A stretch of 64,000 nt of DNA, from NCBI GenBank assembly GCA_020634935.1, contig JACKAT010000013.1:56471-120470 (forward strand), in the 5' to 3' direction. The notes below the pieces were generated by a model. That model saw only the letters and a list, made by a program, of their open reading frames with translations, was not told the origin of the DNA and made no database searches. Source of the DNA: Anaerolineales bacterium (GTDB lineage Bacteria; Chloroflexota; Anaerolineae; 4572-78; J111). Positions 41,127 through 50,065 of the stretch are shown piece after piece (position 1 is the first letter of the stretch; each line of letters begins with the position of its first letter). The position numbers and the translations under genes were made by a program.

Positions 41127-41199
41127 AGTAGACTGGCTTGATGAATAAAGCCGGCCTTTATTGCCACATCCCGTTAAGATCAACTAATATGGTAGGTTA

Positions 41200-41973
41200 A
41201 TGATCTTCTTTAAAAGAAAACCGGTTTGGATTTATATACTTCTGCTGACGGTATCTCTGGCTTGCGCCACCAACACGCCGGTAGCCCAGCTAGCCACCGT
41301 CCGGGCCACGCGAACCCCGCTGCCAACATTTACGATCACCCCCCTACCACCGACCGCCACCCCTGTTCCCACTGACACGCCGATCCCCCTCATCAGCGAC
41401 ACGCCAACCGACACGCCCTCGCCCTTACCGAGTGATACGCCCCTTCCAACCGATACCCTGATCCCTACCGATACGCCCCGGCCGACCAGCCCGCCAGCGG
41501 CTGCCCCGCCGCCGCCCCCGCCAACCGATACGCCGGAACCGACCGCCGCCCCGGAACCAGCCGAGATCTCGCCCGTCGCCACGCCGACCAATACGGCTAT
41601 CCCCGGTTCACCACCGGGCGAATATCGCCCAAAAGATATCAAAGCGAAGGCTAACTGCGCTCATTTGGGCGTCACCGGTTATGTCAGAAATGGCGGTGGT
41701 GACGATGATCCGCGCTTACCGGGGGTCACCATTCAAGTAACCGGCGACGAGGACGGCTTCCGGGGCCCCTTTTACGCCACCACCGATAGCGAGGGCGAGT
41801 ACGCCATAGTCATCGGCGAGTTTGGCACAGTCCCGAAGCGAGTAGAATTTGTGGCTGAGATTATGGGTGAAAATGTTACGACCAAGGATCGGCCCAAGTG
41901 GAGTTTTGGCGATGACTGCCATGCCAGCGATGCCCTACAGATTATGAATATCGTCTGGTCTAAAGTAAAATAG
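41200..41973 (+). CDS. Putative lipoprotein with Thr/Pro linker and carboxypeptidase-regulatory-like domain
   Basis: 257 residues. The N-terminus MIFFKRKPVWIYILLLTVSLAC is a lipoprotein-type signal ending in a lipobox-like LAC with Cys22. Residues 30-145 are an extended low-complexity linker of TDTP/PTA repeats, common in surface lipoproteins of Chloroflexota. The C-terminal 110 residues (LGVTGYVRNGGGDDDPRLPGVTIQVTGDEDGFRGPFYATTDSEGEYAIVIG) resemble a CarboxypepD_reg / CNA-B-like beta-sandwich. It is expected outside the membrane; the function is unknown. It ends 30 bases before dcd. Confidence 0.8.
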   Translation: MIFFKRKPVWIYILLLTVSLACATNTPVAQLATVRATRTPLPTFTITPLPPTATPVPTDTPIPLISDTPTDTPSPLPSDTPLPTDTLIPTDTPRPTSPPAAAPPPPPPTDTPEPTAAPEPAEISPVATPTNTAIPGSPPGEYRPKDIKAKANCAHLGVTGYVRNGGGDDDPRLPGVTIQVTGDEDGFRGPFYATTDSEGEYAIVIGEFGTVPKRVEFVAEIMGENVTTKDRPKWSFGDDCHASDALQIMNIVWSKVK

Positions 41974-42003
41974 CGTGATTTTATCAAACACGCGGAGGAT
42001 TTT

Positions 42004-42573
42004 ATGAGCATCAAACCCGATACCTGGATCGAAAAAATGGCCCGCGAGCACGGCATGATTGATCCATTCGAGTCGAGCCAGGTCAAATCAGGGGTTATCT
42101 CGTATGGCGTTTCATCGTACGGCTACGATATCCGGGTAGCCGACGAGTTCAAAATTTTCACTAATGTCAACAACACCGTGGTCGATCCCAAGCAGTTCGA
42201 CAATCGCTCCTTTGTCGAGTTCAAGGGCGAGATTTGTACCATCCCGCCCAACTCTTTTGCGCTGGCCCGCACGGTTGAATACTTTCGTATCCCCCGCAGC
42301 GTGCTGACCTTATGTGTGGGCAAATCAACCTATGCCCGCTGCGGCATCATCGTCAACGTCACCCCCTTTGAGCCGGAATGGGAGGGGTTTGTGACGATTG
42401 AGATCTCAAACACCACGCCGCTGCCGGCCCGCATTTACGCCAATGAAGGCATCGCCCAGGTCATCTTCTTTGAGGCCGATGAAATTTGCCGTACCTCTTA
42501 TGCGGATAAAAAAGGGAAATATCAAAAACAAGCGGGGATTACCCTGCCCAAGGTCGATAAACCCACCGCTTGA
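42004..42573 (+). CDS. dcd: dCTP deaminase
   Basis: 189 residues, CGGAGGATTTT before ATG. It converts dCTP to dUTP, feeding thymidylate synthesis. Family motifs: the N-terminal WIEKMAREHGMIDPFE, SYGVSSYGYDIRVADEF, the substrate motif GKSTYARCGIIVNVTPFEPEWEGFVTIEISNTTPLPARIYANEGIAQVIFFEA with the catalytic Glu in TPFEPEWEG, and the C-terminal YADKKGKYQKQAGITLPK. The length is as expected. The trailing KGKYQKQ suggests the ordinary deaminase rather than a bifunctional dCTP deaminase/dUTPase, but the two are hard to separate by eye. It is convergent with the gene at 42580 (6-base gap). Confidence 0.95.
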   Translation: MSIKPDTWIEKMAREHGMIDPFESSQVKSGVISYGVSSYGYDIRVADEFKIFTNVNNTVVDPKQFDNRSFVEFKGEICTIPPNSFALARTVEYFRIPRSVLTLCVGKSTYARCGIIVNVTPFEPEWEGFVTIEISNTTPLPARIYANEGIAQVIFFEADEICRTSYADKKGKYQKQAGITLPKVDKPTA

Positions 42574-42579
42574 GCAGTT

Positions 42580-43812
42580 TTATTCATCGCGGAAAATGGC
42601 CTCGGCGTAGCGCAGCAGTTCAGCCCGGCGTTTATCCGGGGTGGCCTTTGAGTCCAGATAAAGCTCCAGGACCTGCTGAGGGGTTAACTCTTCGGCTGCG
42701 GCCCCACCCAGGCGATGACGCTGGGCGCGTTCGATATCCCGCACCACACTGGCTACAAAGCTGGCCGAGCGCAGGGCTTGCCGGATAGGTTTGTCGTCCA
42801 AAATCGGCTCCTGCGCCTCGGTGGCTTTGATAATGACCCGCACCACCGCGCCATCAACCCCGTGCGCTTCCAACTCATCCAAAATCTGGGTCATCGGGTC
42901 ATCGGCCGTGGTTACATCGATCCGGATGGTGATGAACGGCCGAGCATCGACGGGCTTGAAGGCCCACTGCGCCCGCCCGCGCTCCAACTCGACCATCACA
43001 AACCCTTTACGTTCGCCCTCTTCGCCGAAATCAATCCGTTCTAAACTGCCGGGGTAGACAATCGGCGGGTGCTGGCCGTTATTCAGTTCTTGGTGTTTGT
43101 GAATGTGGCCCAATGCTACATAATCCCAGGCCGGGTTAGCCAGCAGGCTCTTCAAAACGACAATATCCCGGCCAATCATCACACTCTGCTCGCTGCCCTG
43201 TTTGGCCTCGCTGACACTCAAGTGAGCCGTCAGCACCGCCGGGATATCGGGCCGCTCCATCACCTCCGCCGCCAGATCGGTCAGGTTTTGGTGCATAATT
43301 TCGCCCAGAGCTAGGTCCAGGTCATCGAGCGTCATATTCTTGAAGGTGTCGTGGGCCAGCAGCCGGCTCCGCTGGGGATAGGGCACCGTAGCCACCTGCA
43401 GCGGCTGGCCGCGCCGGCAGGTTATCTGATGAACCTCTTCGCGGTCGGCCACAATCACCCCCGGCACATCCAGCACCCCAAAGATATCCAGGCTGCTGGC
43501 GGCGCGGTCGGCTGTGGCCATATCGTGGTTGCCGACCAGCAGGATGACCGGCACGTCGTGATCGGCCAGGCGTTTGATCCGCCGCGAAAATTCACGCTGA
43601 AAGGTGGGATTAGGCCGCTGATTTTTGTAGGCGTCCCCGGCGAAGAGACAGATATCAACGTCTTGTTCCAGAGCCAAGTCGATGGCCTGGCTCATCCGGC
43701 GCAAAAAATCGACCACCCGGCTGTTCAAACCTGATGGGACGTCGAGGCGGCCGTAATTTTCCATACCGATATGAATATCGGCCAAATGCAATAAATTAAT
43801 CGGCTGCGTCAT
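42580..43812 (-). CDS. SbcD/Mre11-like metallophosphoesterase (DNA repair exonuclease)
   Basis: 410 residues from ATG 43812, which overlaps the end of the upstream gene by 17 bases; a longer start at 43869 would overlap more. Calcineurin-like motifs I-V are present: LLHLADIHIG, LFAGDAYKNQRPN, ILLVGNHD, LTAHLSV, YVALGHIHKHQ. The C-terminal 120 residues form the capping domain, ending LELYLDSKATPDKRRAELLRYAEAIF. In double-strand-break repair SbcD works with the SbcC ATPase. SbcC is not in the window, so it may be encoded elsewhere. It is last in the holB-ricT-sbcD minus-strand series. Confidence 0.9.
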   Translation of the reverse strand: MTQPINLLHLADIHIGMENYGRLDVPSGLNSRVVDFLRRMSQAIDLALEQDVDICLFAGDAYKNQRPNPTFQREFSRRIKRLADHDVPVILLVGNHDMATADRAASSLDIFGVLDVPGVIVADREEVHQITCRRGQPLQVATVPYPQRSRLLAHDTFKNMTLDDLDLALGEIMHQNLTDLAAEVMERPDIPAVLTAHLSVSEAKQGSEQSVMIGRDIVVLKSLLANPAWDYVALGHIHKHQELNNGQHPPIVYPGSLERIDFGEEGERKGFVMVELERGRAQWAFKPVDARPFITIRIDVTTADDPMTQILDELEAHGVDGAVVRVIIKATEAQEPILDDKPIRQALRSASFVASVVRDIERAQRHRLGGAAAEELTPQQVLELYLDSKATPDKRRAELLRYAEAIFRDE

Positions 43813-44710
43813 CGGCGCTACTCTGATCGCTCTTTTTCTTTCGCTTTCTACGCCGAGATTTGCGCTCAACTTTGAGGTCAGGTTCAGGCTCTTGATGCTC
43901 GCTCATCAGTTTGAGTTCGCTGATCGGCAGTTCCACATAGCCTTCTTCCTCTTCAAACTGAACCAGCACCGACTCGCTCAAAATGTTAAGGCCGCGAACC
44001 ATGCCGACACTATTATTTTCGGGCGATCTGACCTGCGTCCCCACCTTAGGCATGGCCTCCCGCATCGCGGAATATTGGTCGTTCTCATAGGCCAGGCAGC
44101 ACAGCAGCCGGCCACAAACGCCGGATATTTCAGCCGGAGCCAGGGGCAGACCTTGATTTTTGGCCATCTTAATCGACACCGGATGGAACTCCGTCAGCCA
44201 GCTTGAACAGCACAAGCGCCGCCCGCAGCGCCCATAGCCGTCCAGAATTTTGGTCTCGTCCCGCGCACCCACCTGCTTCATCTCGATGCGGGTGCTGAAC
44301 TGCTTGGTCAAGCCTTTAACCAGATCTCTAAAATCAACCCGCTGCTCGGACGTGAAAGAGAACACCAGCCGCGATCCATCGAAATTATAATCGGCCTTAA
44401 TCACCCGAATGGGCATTTCCAGCTCTTTAACCAGCACATCGCATTTATCCAGCGCGTCGTCTTCTTCGGTGCGGTAGCGTTCCATCTCAATCAGGTCGAT
44501 GGGGGTGGCTTTCCGCAGTACGCGCTTGAGGGGGCCTTTCAGTTCGCTTTTGGGAACATCGTGAATGGGCTGGACCACAATGCCCATCTCCGTGCCCCGC
44601 GATGTTTCAACAATGACTCGCACCTCGGGCTCTAACTCTTCCACATCGTTGGGATCAAAATAGTAAATTTTTGTTACCGGTCTAAACCGAACACCAACAA
44701 TAAGAGGCAT
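43796..44710 (-). CDS. PSP1-domain protein, RicT/YaaT-like
   Basis: 304 residues. The PSP1 domain covers about 1-230, with the conserved N-terminal LIVGVRFRPVTKIYYFDP and the cysteine cluster in GRCGRRLCCSSWL and GVCGRLLCCLAYE, the residues that bind Fe-S clusters in RicT of the Bacillus Y-complex (RNA processing and competence/sporulation control). A basic C-terminal tail (residues 280-300, KVERKSRRRKRKKKSD) probably binds RNA or DNA. In many bacteria it sits directly beside holB, as it does here (33-base gap), which supports the call. Confidence 0.9.
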   Translation of the reverse strand: MPLIVGVRFRPVTKIYYFDPNDVEELEPEVRVIVETSRGTEMGIVVQPIHDVPKSELKGPLKRVLRKATPIDLIEMERYRTEEDDALDKCDVLVKELEMPIRVIKADYNFDGSRLVFSFTSEQRVDFRDLVKGLTKQFSTRIEMKQVGARDETKILDGYGRCGRRLCCSSWLTEFHPVSIKMAKNQGLPLAPAEISGVCGRLLCCLAYENDQYSAMREAMPKVGTQVRSPENNSVGMVRGLNILSESVLVQFEEEEGYVELPISELKLMSEHQEPEPDLKVERKSRRRKRKKKSDQSSADDAAD

Positions 44711-44743
44711 AATCAGCTTATCTTCTTCCTTTATAACATCACA

Positions 44744-45739
44744 TTAAATATCCGCATAGCGCGGTAGGTGCAGCAGCACCACTTCTAAATTTAATCGGGG
44801 ATTGACATTGCGATCCAGATTTTGATACGCTTTTTGCAGCCTGACCACCATCTCTTTAGCCTGAGCCAGAGTGCTGCGGCGGGCGATAGGCTGCAGCTTA
44901 TCTTGCCAATCTAAGTTGATCACTTTAGTTTGGCCGCCGCTCATCAGCAGTAGTAAATCTCGCCAAATGATCAGCCATAAAACCAACGCTTCTTTCAAAG
45001 CCGCTGTATCCCGGCTCAGATCAGAGGCATAGTCCAGCCGCTCGGCGCGATGCATCCGCAGCAGATCGAGCATATCCTCCAAAAATCGAGACCGGCGCGC
45101 CAGAAAGTCCTGATCGGTTAAGGCATTAACCGCCCAACCCAACCGGCCAGCGGCTAACTGCGTCAGTAGTTCCGCCTGAGCTGGCTCGGTTTGCCACTGG
45201 GTTTGCAGCGCCGTCAAAATCGCCTCGTTTGCTAGCGGCCTTAGCTTCAACATCTGGCAGCGAGACACAATCGTCGGTAAGAGCGATCCCGGCTCAACCG
45301 CCGTCAGAATTAGCACCACCTGCGAGGCCGGCTCCTCCAGCGTTTTAAGCAGGGCGTTGGCCGCGCCGGTGGTAGCCCGTTCAAAGTTGCACAACAGCGC
45401 CACTCGATACCGCCCTTCTACCGGCGATAACGACAGCTCGCGCTGGAGTTCCCTGATCTGATCAATCTTGAGCGCCTCATCCTCATCGAAAACCCGAATA
45501 TCAGGATGGTTGCCGCTCATCACTTTTCGACAGGAGAGACAGTAACCACACGGCCGCGGCTCAGCAGTGCAGTTCAAATATTGCGCCCAAAAACGGCCCA
45601 ACGTACTCTTGCCAATATTGGGCGGGCCGGTCAACAGCAGCGACTGGGCCACCCGCCCTACCTGTTCCTGCTGCCTGAACAGATCGATGGCCCAATTATG
45701 CCCCACCACGTGAACTTTGAAATCCGGCGTTGTTTCCAT
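44744..45739 (-). CDS. holB: DNA polymerase III delta-prime subunit
   Basis: 331 residues from ATG 45739. It is an AAA+ clamp-loader subunit: GHNWAIDLFRQQ, Walker A LLTGPPNIGKSTLGRFW, zinc-binding cysteines in CTAEPRPCGYCLSC, the DEDEALKIDQIRELQRELSLSPVEGRYRVALLCNFERATTGAANALLKTLEEPASQVVLIL segment, and IVSRCQMLKLRPL (the SRC motif). The C-terminal region is helical. I chose ATG 45739 because the promoter at 45750-45778 has its -10 box only 10 bases upstream, which also explains the missing ribosome-binding site. A longer GTG start at 45796 would include the promoter. Confidence 0.9.
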   Translation of the reverse strand: METTPDFKVHVVGHNWAIDLFRQQEQVGRVAQSLLLTGPPNIGKSTLGRFWAQYLNCTAEPRPCGYCLSCRKVMSGNHPDIRVFDEDEALKIDQIRELQRELSLSPVEGRYRVALLCNFERATTGAANALLKTLEEPASQVVLILTAVEPGSLLPTIVSRCQMLKLRPLANEAILTALQTQWQTEPAQAELLTQLAAGRLGWAVNALTDQDFLARRSRFLEDMLDLLRMHRAERLDYASDLSRDTAALKEALVLWLIIWRDLLLLMSGGQTKVINLDWQDKLQPIARRSTLAQAKEMVVRLQKAYQNLDRNVNPRLNLEVVLLHLPRYADI

Positions 45740-45749
45740 ACAACGTGTT

Positions 45750-45778
45750 ATTTTACCATAATCCGCCCAATCGCCCAA
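45750..45778 (-). promoter_or_regulatory. Promoter of holB, probably giving a leaderless mRNA
   Basis: Minus strand: TTGGGC, 17-base spacer, TAAAAT, then 10 bases to ATG. Transcription would start within about 4 bases of the start codon. Confidence 0.5.
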
Positions 45779-45913
45779 TAAAAATAAGACAACCACGATA
45801 AGGTGACGGTCACCGGATCACTAATACCCATGTAATCGACCATATTAACGGTTTCGCCCCTTCAAAAGAGACTGCCACCCTAAAATTAGAAGCGCCGAAG
45901 GTCTGGCCTGGCA

Positions 45914-45943
45914 TTGGACACCAATCCCATTCAATGCTATCAT
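45914..45943 (+). promoter_or_regulatory. Promoter of the DUF5107 lipoprotein gene, near-leaderless
   Basis: TTGGAC, 18-base spacer, TATCAT, 11 bases before ATG 45955. No ribosome-binding site is present. Confidence 0.45.
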
Positions 45944-45954
45944 GCCCAATCTGT

Positions 45955-47550
45955 ATGAAAAACTATGGAAATGCGCGAAAACACATTGCCGCCGGTGTGG
46001 GGTTAACCCTGGCGGTAATTTTCATAACAGCCTGTAACGTAGCGGAACCGTCAGGCGAAACGCGGGGAGCGAGCGTCCCTATTGTTGCCGAACCAACGGA
46101 TTCGCCGCCAACGGCGGCATCGCCCAACCAGCCGGTTTCCTCGGCGACCGAGGCGGCCTTGGTTGCCGTTTCGACGGTGGCGACTCCCACCCAACTGCCG
46201 GCTACACCCCCCTCTGACCAAAACTCCACCGCCCAACCACCGGCCGCACCCTCGCCGGCCTCTTCTGTTCAGATCACGGAAACTACCGTGACCTTGCCGA
46301 CTTATCCCGTCAAAGATTTTCTGATGGAGCAAATCGACCCGGTTTACAACATACCGGTTTACTATTTCAACCGGGCCGCGTACGAGGCGACCGCTCCCCA
46401 ACCGACGCCGACCAACTACATCGCCATTGTTTTGGAGAACCCCTACCTCCGGCTCACCTTTCTGCCGGAATTGGGCGGCCGGCTTTACAGCGCTTACCTC
46501 AAAACCACCGGGCAGGAAATTTTCTATCACAATCCGGTCGTGAAGCCCTCGCGTTACGGCGTATTGCAGCCTTATGAGGCCAACTGGTGGTTGGCTACCG
46601 GCGGGATGGAATGGGCTTATCCGACTCAGGAACACGGCTATCGCTTCGGTGTGGCTTGGAGCTACGAGGTGGCTCAGACCGCCAGTAGCGCGACGATCAC
46701 CCTGAGCGACACCGCTCCCGACCGGGTTGGCTTGGCGGTCACAGTTACCCTACCGGTCGATCAGGTTGTCTTCACCGTTGAACCCCGTCTGGTCAATAAC
46801 ACGTCCCAAACGGTCCCGATTCAATTGTGGGCCAACGCCGCCTTGACGCTAGGCAGCGGTTCGATGTCGCTCAATACGCAGTTTGTCATGCCCGGCCAAA
46901 CCATCACCATCCACAGTCGCGGCGAGTCAGGCTGGAGCCTACCGGGCGAACGCCAACAGGCGCCCTGGCCTCAAGTTGGCGATACCAACCTGAGCCATTA
47001 CAATGAGTGGGCTAATTATCTGGGCTTTTTTGTCCCTAATCAAGAGGCGTCTTTCTTAGGCGCGTACAATCCCGATACCAATTTGGGCCTAGTGCGGCTG
47101 GCTCCGGCCGGGCCGGGCAGTCACAAACTCTTTGCTTTCGGTCGCGATTTTCCCGATCGGAGCTATACCGACGACAACTCGCAGTATTTTGAAATTTGGG
47201 GCGGAGCTAATGCCGGTTTCTGGCCGGAGGATGACCTGGCCGTGCCGGCGGGCGATACGCTGGGCTGGCAAGAAACTTGGTGGCCGCTGGCCGAATTGGG
47301 CGGCTTGACCTGGGCCACCAACCGTATCGCTATCGATTTGACCCCGGCCGACCAGGCCCAAACCCTAACGGCGCTGGTCTCACAGTCGACGACAGGCACG
47401 CTCGAGGTTGCAACTGGAGACACCATCCTTTTGAGCGAACCGTTTTCGGCTGAGCCGGTCATACCCAAGCAATGGACCATTCCCGCCACAACGACTCCCA
47501 TAAAAATTCAATTTAAGGATGAGGGTGGCAGCACCCTGCTAGTATATTAA
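45955..47550 (+). CDS. Lipoprotein with DUF5107-type (mutarotase-like) domain
   Basis: 531 residues from ATG 45955. The signal peptide KNYGNARKHIAAGVGLTLAVIFITAC ends in a lipobox (ITAC). A Ser/Pro/Thr-rich linker (about 30-110) leads to a galactose-mutarotase-like supersandwich: IAIVLENPYLRLTFLPELGGRLYSAYLKTTGQEIFYHNPVVKPSRYG, EANWWLATGGMEWAYPTQEHGYRFG, the rest matching DUF5107 layouts found with carbohydrate-active genes. It probably binds a sugar outside the membrane. The next gene starts 13 bases later and is also surface-anchored, so the pair may be cotranscribed. Confidence 0.82.
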   Translation: MKNYGNARKHIAAGVGLTLAVIFITACNVAEPSGETRGASVPIVAEPTDSPPTAASPNQPVSSATEAALVAVSTVATPTQLPATPPSDQNSTAQPPAAPSPASSVQITETTVTLPTYPVKDFLMEQIDPVYNIPVYYFNRAAYEATAPQPTPTNYIAIVLENPYLRLTFLPELGGRLYSAYLKTTGQEIFYHNPVVKPSRYGVLQPYEANWWLATGGMEWAYPTQEHGYRFGVAWSYEVAQTASSATITLSDTAPDRVGLAVTVTLPVDQVVFTVEPRLVNNTSQTVPIQLWANAALTLGSGSMSLNTQFVMPGQTITIHSRGESGWSLPGERQQAPWPQVGDTNLSHYNEWANYLGFFVPNQEASFLGAYNPDTNLGLVRLAPAGPGSHKLFAFGRDFPDRSYTDDNSQYFEIWGGANAGFWPEDDLAVPAGDTLGWQETWWPLAELGGLTWATNRIAIDLTPADQAQTLTALVSQSTTGTLEVATGDTILLSEPFSAEPVIPKQWTIPATTTPIKIQFKDEGGSTLLVY

Positions 47551-47563
47551 TCTGGTTAAAAAA

Positions 47564-49942
47564 ATGGCTGAACAGTTTGCTTTTCAATGTCAATATTGTG
47601 GTACGTACTACAATCACCCCCAGGCCAACTGCTCCTACTGCGGCGAGCCCCAACCCTTCACTCGCGAAGAGTTGGACATGTACGCAGCCGCCCAGCAAGG
47701 CTATGACGATCAGCTCGATGATCCGCTTGCTGCGGACTACTACGACCATGAGACCTATGCTGACCACCCGTACGACTCTGAGTCGCATTACCAAGACCAC
47801 TACCTGCCCCACGAAGAAGACTATGCTGATGAGGCGTACGCCCAGCCTGATCATTTCGACCACGAAATGCCTTATGATGATCATTACACCGCTGACCACT
47901 ACCTGCCCCACGAAGAACCTTATCACGAAACGGACTATAATGAAGCGGCTTATGATGAAACGGTTTATGCCGACGCCCCCCATCAGGGCTATACTCGCGA
48001 CTACCAACAATACACTCAAAGCGGCTATCAGCCGGCTCAACCGCCGGCGGTTGAGCCGGCCCCGGAGGCTGGCCGCTTTACCTGGCGGCGTTTTGGGTTG
48101 GGCTGTTTGGGCATTCTGGTTTGCGTGGGGCTGTTTTACGGTGGGTTGGGCCTGCTAGCCGTCCGCGAAGGATTGCAGGAGCGCGCTGTCCTAGTGCAGG
48201 ATGAGGCCAATGATCATTACCAAAAGGGGCTGCAACATCTGGACAACGACGAGCTAGATCTGGCCATAGCCGAATTCGAATTGGCCCTAAGCATCAATCC
48301 CAACAGTTCCGAAATTCGCGAAGAGCTGAGACAAGCCCAAGAGCGAAACCAGTCTCAGCCTACGGCCACCTCCCAAACTCTCTCAGATGCCGCCGCCAAA
48401 ATGATGATCGAAGCCAAAGCTCAACTCGATCAAGAACATTGGACCGAGGCCGTTGAAACTTTGGCCAATATCCGGGCGCTTGATCCCGCCTATGAAACCA
48501 AAGAAGTATCGGATTTAATCTTTGAAGCCAACTACGAACTCGGCCTGCAATACATCGATGCCAAAAAAATAGAAGATGCGCAGCGCGCCTTCGAACAGGC
48601 CCTAGCCGAGCGGCCCGATGATCCCGATGCGGTGGTGGAGCACACCAAAGCCCTACTTTATTTGGAAGGTCTGCTGGTTGAACCGGTTGACGCCGAACAA
48701 GCGGTGGACAACTTCAGCCAGCTTTACCAAGAAGACAAAACCTACATTGATGTGGAAGAGCGGTATGTAAAAGCGCTTGAAAAATTTGGCGATACCTTAT
48801 TTGAGGAAACGGAATGGTGCCAGGCCAAAGATCAATATCTGGCCGCCCAGAAGTTAAAACCCAGCCGGCTGCTAGAAACCAAAATCACGAATGTCACCGA
48901 GCGATGTCAGGAAGACGAAACTCAAACAGGCCCACCCAAGGCCGCCGGCACAGCGGAGACTGACGAAGCCGACGCTCCATCAGCCACTTCTCCCGCCCAA
49001 TCGGCGGCATCGGCCGCGTTAGCCGCCCCGGCTGAAGACGAACTGGCCTCTGAGGACGCCACCGCCGAACCGGCAGCCACCGAGGAAGCCACCACCGAAC
49101 CGGCTAATGATACCGCCCCGACCACCAGCGCTATAGGTTCGATTATCTACTCCAAATATAATCCGTTCGAGCACCGGTGGGAGATTGTCTCGCTGCCGGC
49201 CGATGGCAGTGGCTCGCCCCGCGTGCTGGTGACCAACGGCCAGATGCCTTCCCTCAGTATTGACGGCACACAGTTGTTATACCGCACCGACCGCCCGGAC
49301 GCCATCGGTCTTCATCTCTATAATCTCACCACCGGCGAAGACAGGCGGATTACCATTTATCAAGAACATATTTCCCCTAAATGGGGGCCGGGCAATACCG
49401 ACTACATCTTCTCCGCCCAAGAGCTGGGTACGGGCCGCTGGCAGTATCTCCAGGGCTTCGCCGACGGCAAAGGCAACCCCAACATTCTAGGCGACGGCCG
49501 CACCCCGGCCTGGTCACCTAAGGGCGATTTGATCGCTTACCAAGGTACCGATGCCCAGGGCAATAATCCCGGCATCTATGTTGTTCCCTTTGGCGGGGGC
49601 GACACCGTGCGGCTAAGTACCCATGAAAGTGATCGCAGCCCCGCCTTCTCCCCGAATGGCCGTCAAATAGCTTATATGTCTACGCGCAGCGGAAATTGGG
49701 ACATTTTTACGGTTGGCACCGGCGGCGGCGATACACCCCGTCAGGTGACTACCTCGCCCGGCAACGATGGCCTGCCGGCTTGGTCGCCTGATGGCTCCCA
49801 GATTGCCTACGTTTCCGATACGGGCGGCCGCTGGGGCATCTATCGCATCGATGCTCAAGGGGGCGCTCCCGTCCGTATCACCGATTGGGACGGTCTTAAG
49901 CAAGAAGACTGGCTCATGGCCCAAATTTGGTGGGGACCCTAA
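47564..49942 (+). CDS. Zinc-ribbon membrane protein with TPRs and C-terminal TolB-like propeller
   Basis: 792 residues. Residues 9-27 are a zinc ribbon (CQYCGTYYNHPQANCSYCG). Residues 40-165 are a very acidic/His/Tyr-rich repeat region (DDHYTADHYLPHEE). One membrane helix (FGLGCLGILVCVGLFYGGLGLLAV, near 178-200) follows, then TPR repeats (near 210-460: LDLAIAEFELALSINPNSSEI, VETLANIRALDPAYE, AQRAFEQALAERPDDPDA). A Thr/Ala/Glu-rich linker leads to six or so propeller blades of the TolB/PD40 type (LIAYQGTDAQGNNPGIYVVPFGG, SPAFSPNGRQIAYMSTRSGNWDIFTVG). The topology suggests ribbon inside, TPR and propeller outside. No strong ribosome-binding site. Confidence 0.8.
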   Translation: MAEQFAFQCQYCGTYYNHPQANCSYCGEPQPFTREELDMYAAAQQGYDDQLDDPLAADYYDHETYADHPYDSESHYQDHYLPHEEDYADEAYAQPDHFDHEMPYDDHYTADHYLPHEEPYHETDYNEAAYDETVYADAPHQGYTRDYQQYTQSGYQPAQPPAVEPAPEAGRFTWRRFGLGCLGILVCVGLFYGGLGLLAVREGLQERAVLVQDEANDHYQKGLQHLDNDELDLAIAEFELALSINPNSSEIREELRQAQERNQSQPTATSQTLSDAAAKMMIEAKAQLDQEHWTEAVETLANIRALDPAYETKEVSDLIFEANYELGLQYIDAKKIEDAQRAFEQALAERPDDPDAVVEHTKALLYLEGLLVEPVDAEQAVDNFSQLYQEDKTYIDVEERYVKALEKFGDTLFEETEWCQAKDQYLAAQKLKPSRLLETKITNVTERCQEDETQTGPPKAAGTAETDEADAPSATSPAQSAASAALAAPAEDELASEDATAEPAATEEATTEPANDTAPTTSAIGSIIYSKYNPFEHRWEIVSLPADGSGSPRVLVTNGQMPSLSIDGTQLLYRTDRPDAIGLHLYNLTTGEDRRITIYQEHISPKWGPGNTDYIFSAQELGTGRWQYLQGFADGKGNPNILGDGRTPAWSPKGDLIAYQGTDAQGNNPGIYVVPFGGGDTVRLSTHESDRSPAFSPNGRQIAYMSTRSGNWDIFTVGTGGGDTPRQVTTSPGNDGLPAWSPDGSQIAYVSDTGGRWGIYRIDAQGGAPVRITDWDGLKQEDWLMAQIWWGP

Positions 49943-49999
49943 TCCATAATTCACTGTCAAAACCCCGGAGTCCAAAGATATAATCAGATAGATTTCCCT

Positions 50000-50028
50000 T
50001 TGATTAAATCGTCTAATTTGTATACAAT
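50000..50028 (+). promoter_or_regulatory. Promoter of the PAS hybrid histidine kinase gene
   Basis: TTGATT, 17-base spacer, TACAAT. It supports the start at ATG 50066 and rules out the longer in-frame starts, which would include the promoter. Confidence 0.45.
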
Positions 50029-50065
50029 GGGCATAACTACGGTTGCACATAGGCGTGCCCTAAAC

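Noticed and set aside
47513..48040. 175-residue antisense hydrophobic frame (VVIVRTTILTL type)
   Set aside because: It is the complement of the acidic His/Tyr repeat region of the zinc-ribbon protein.
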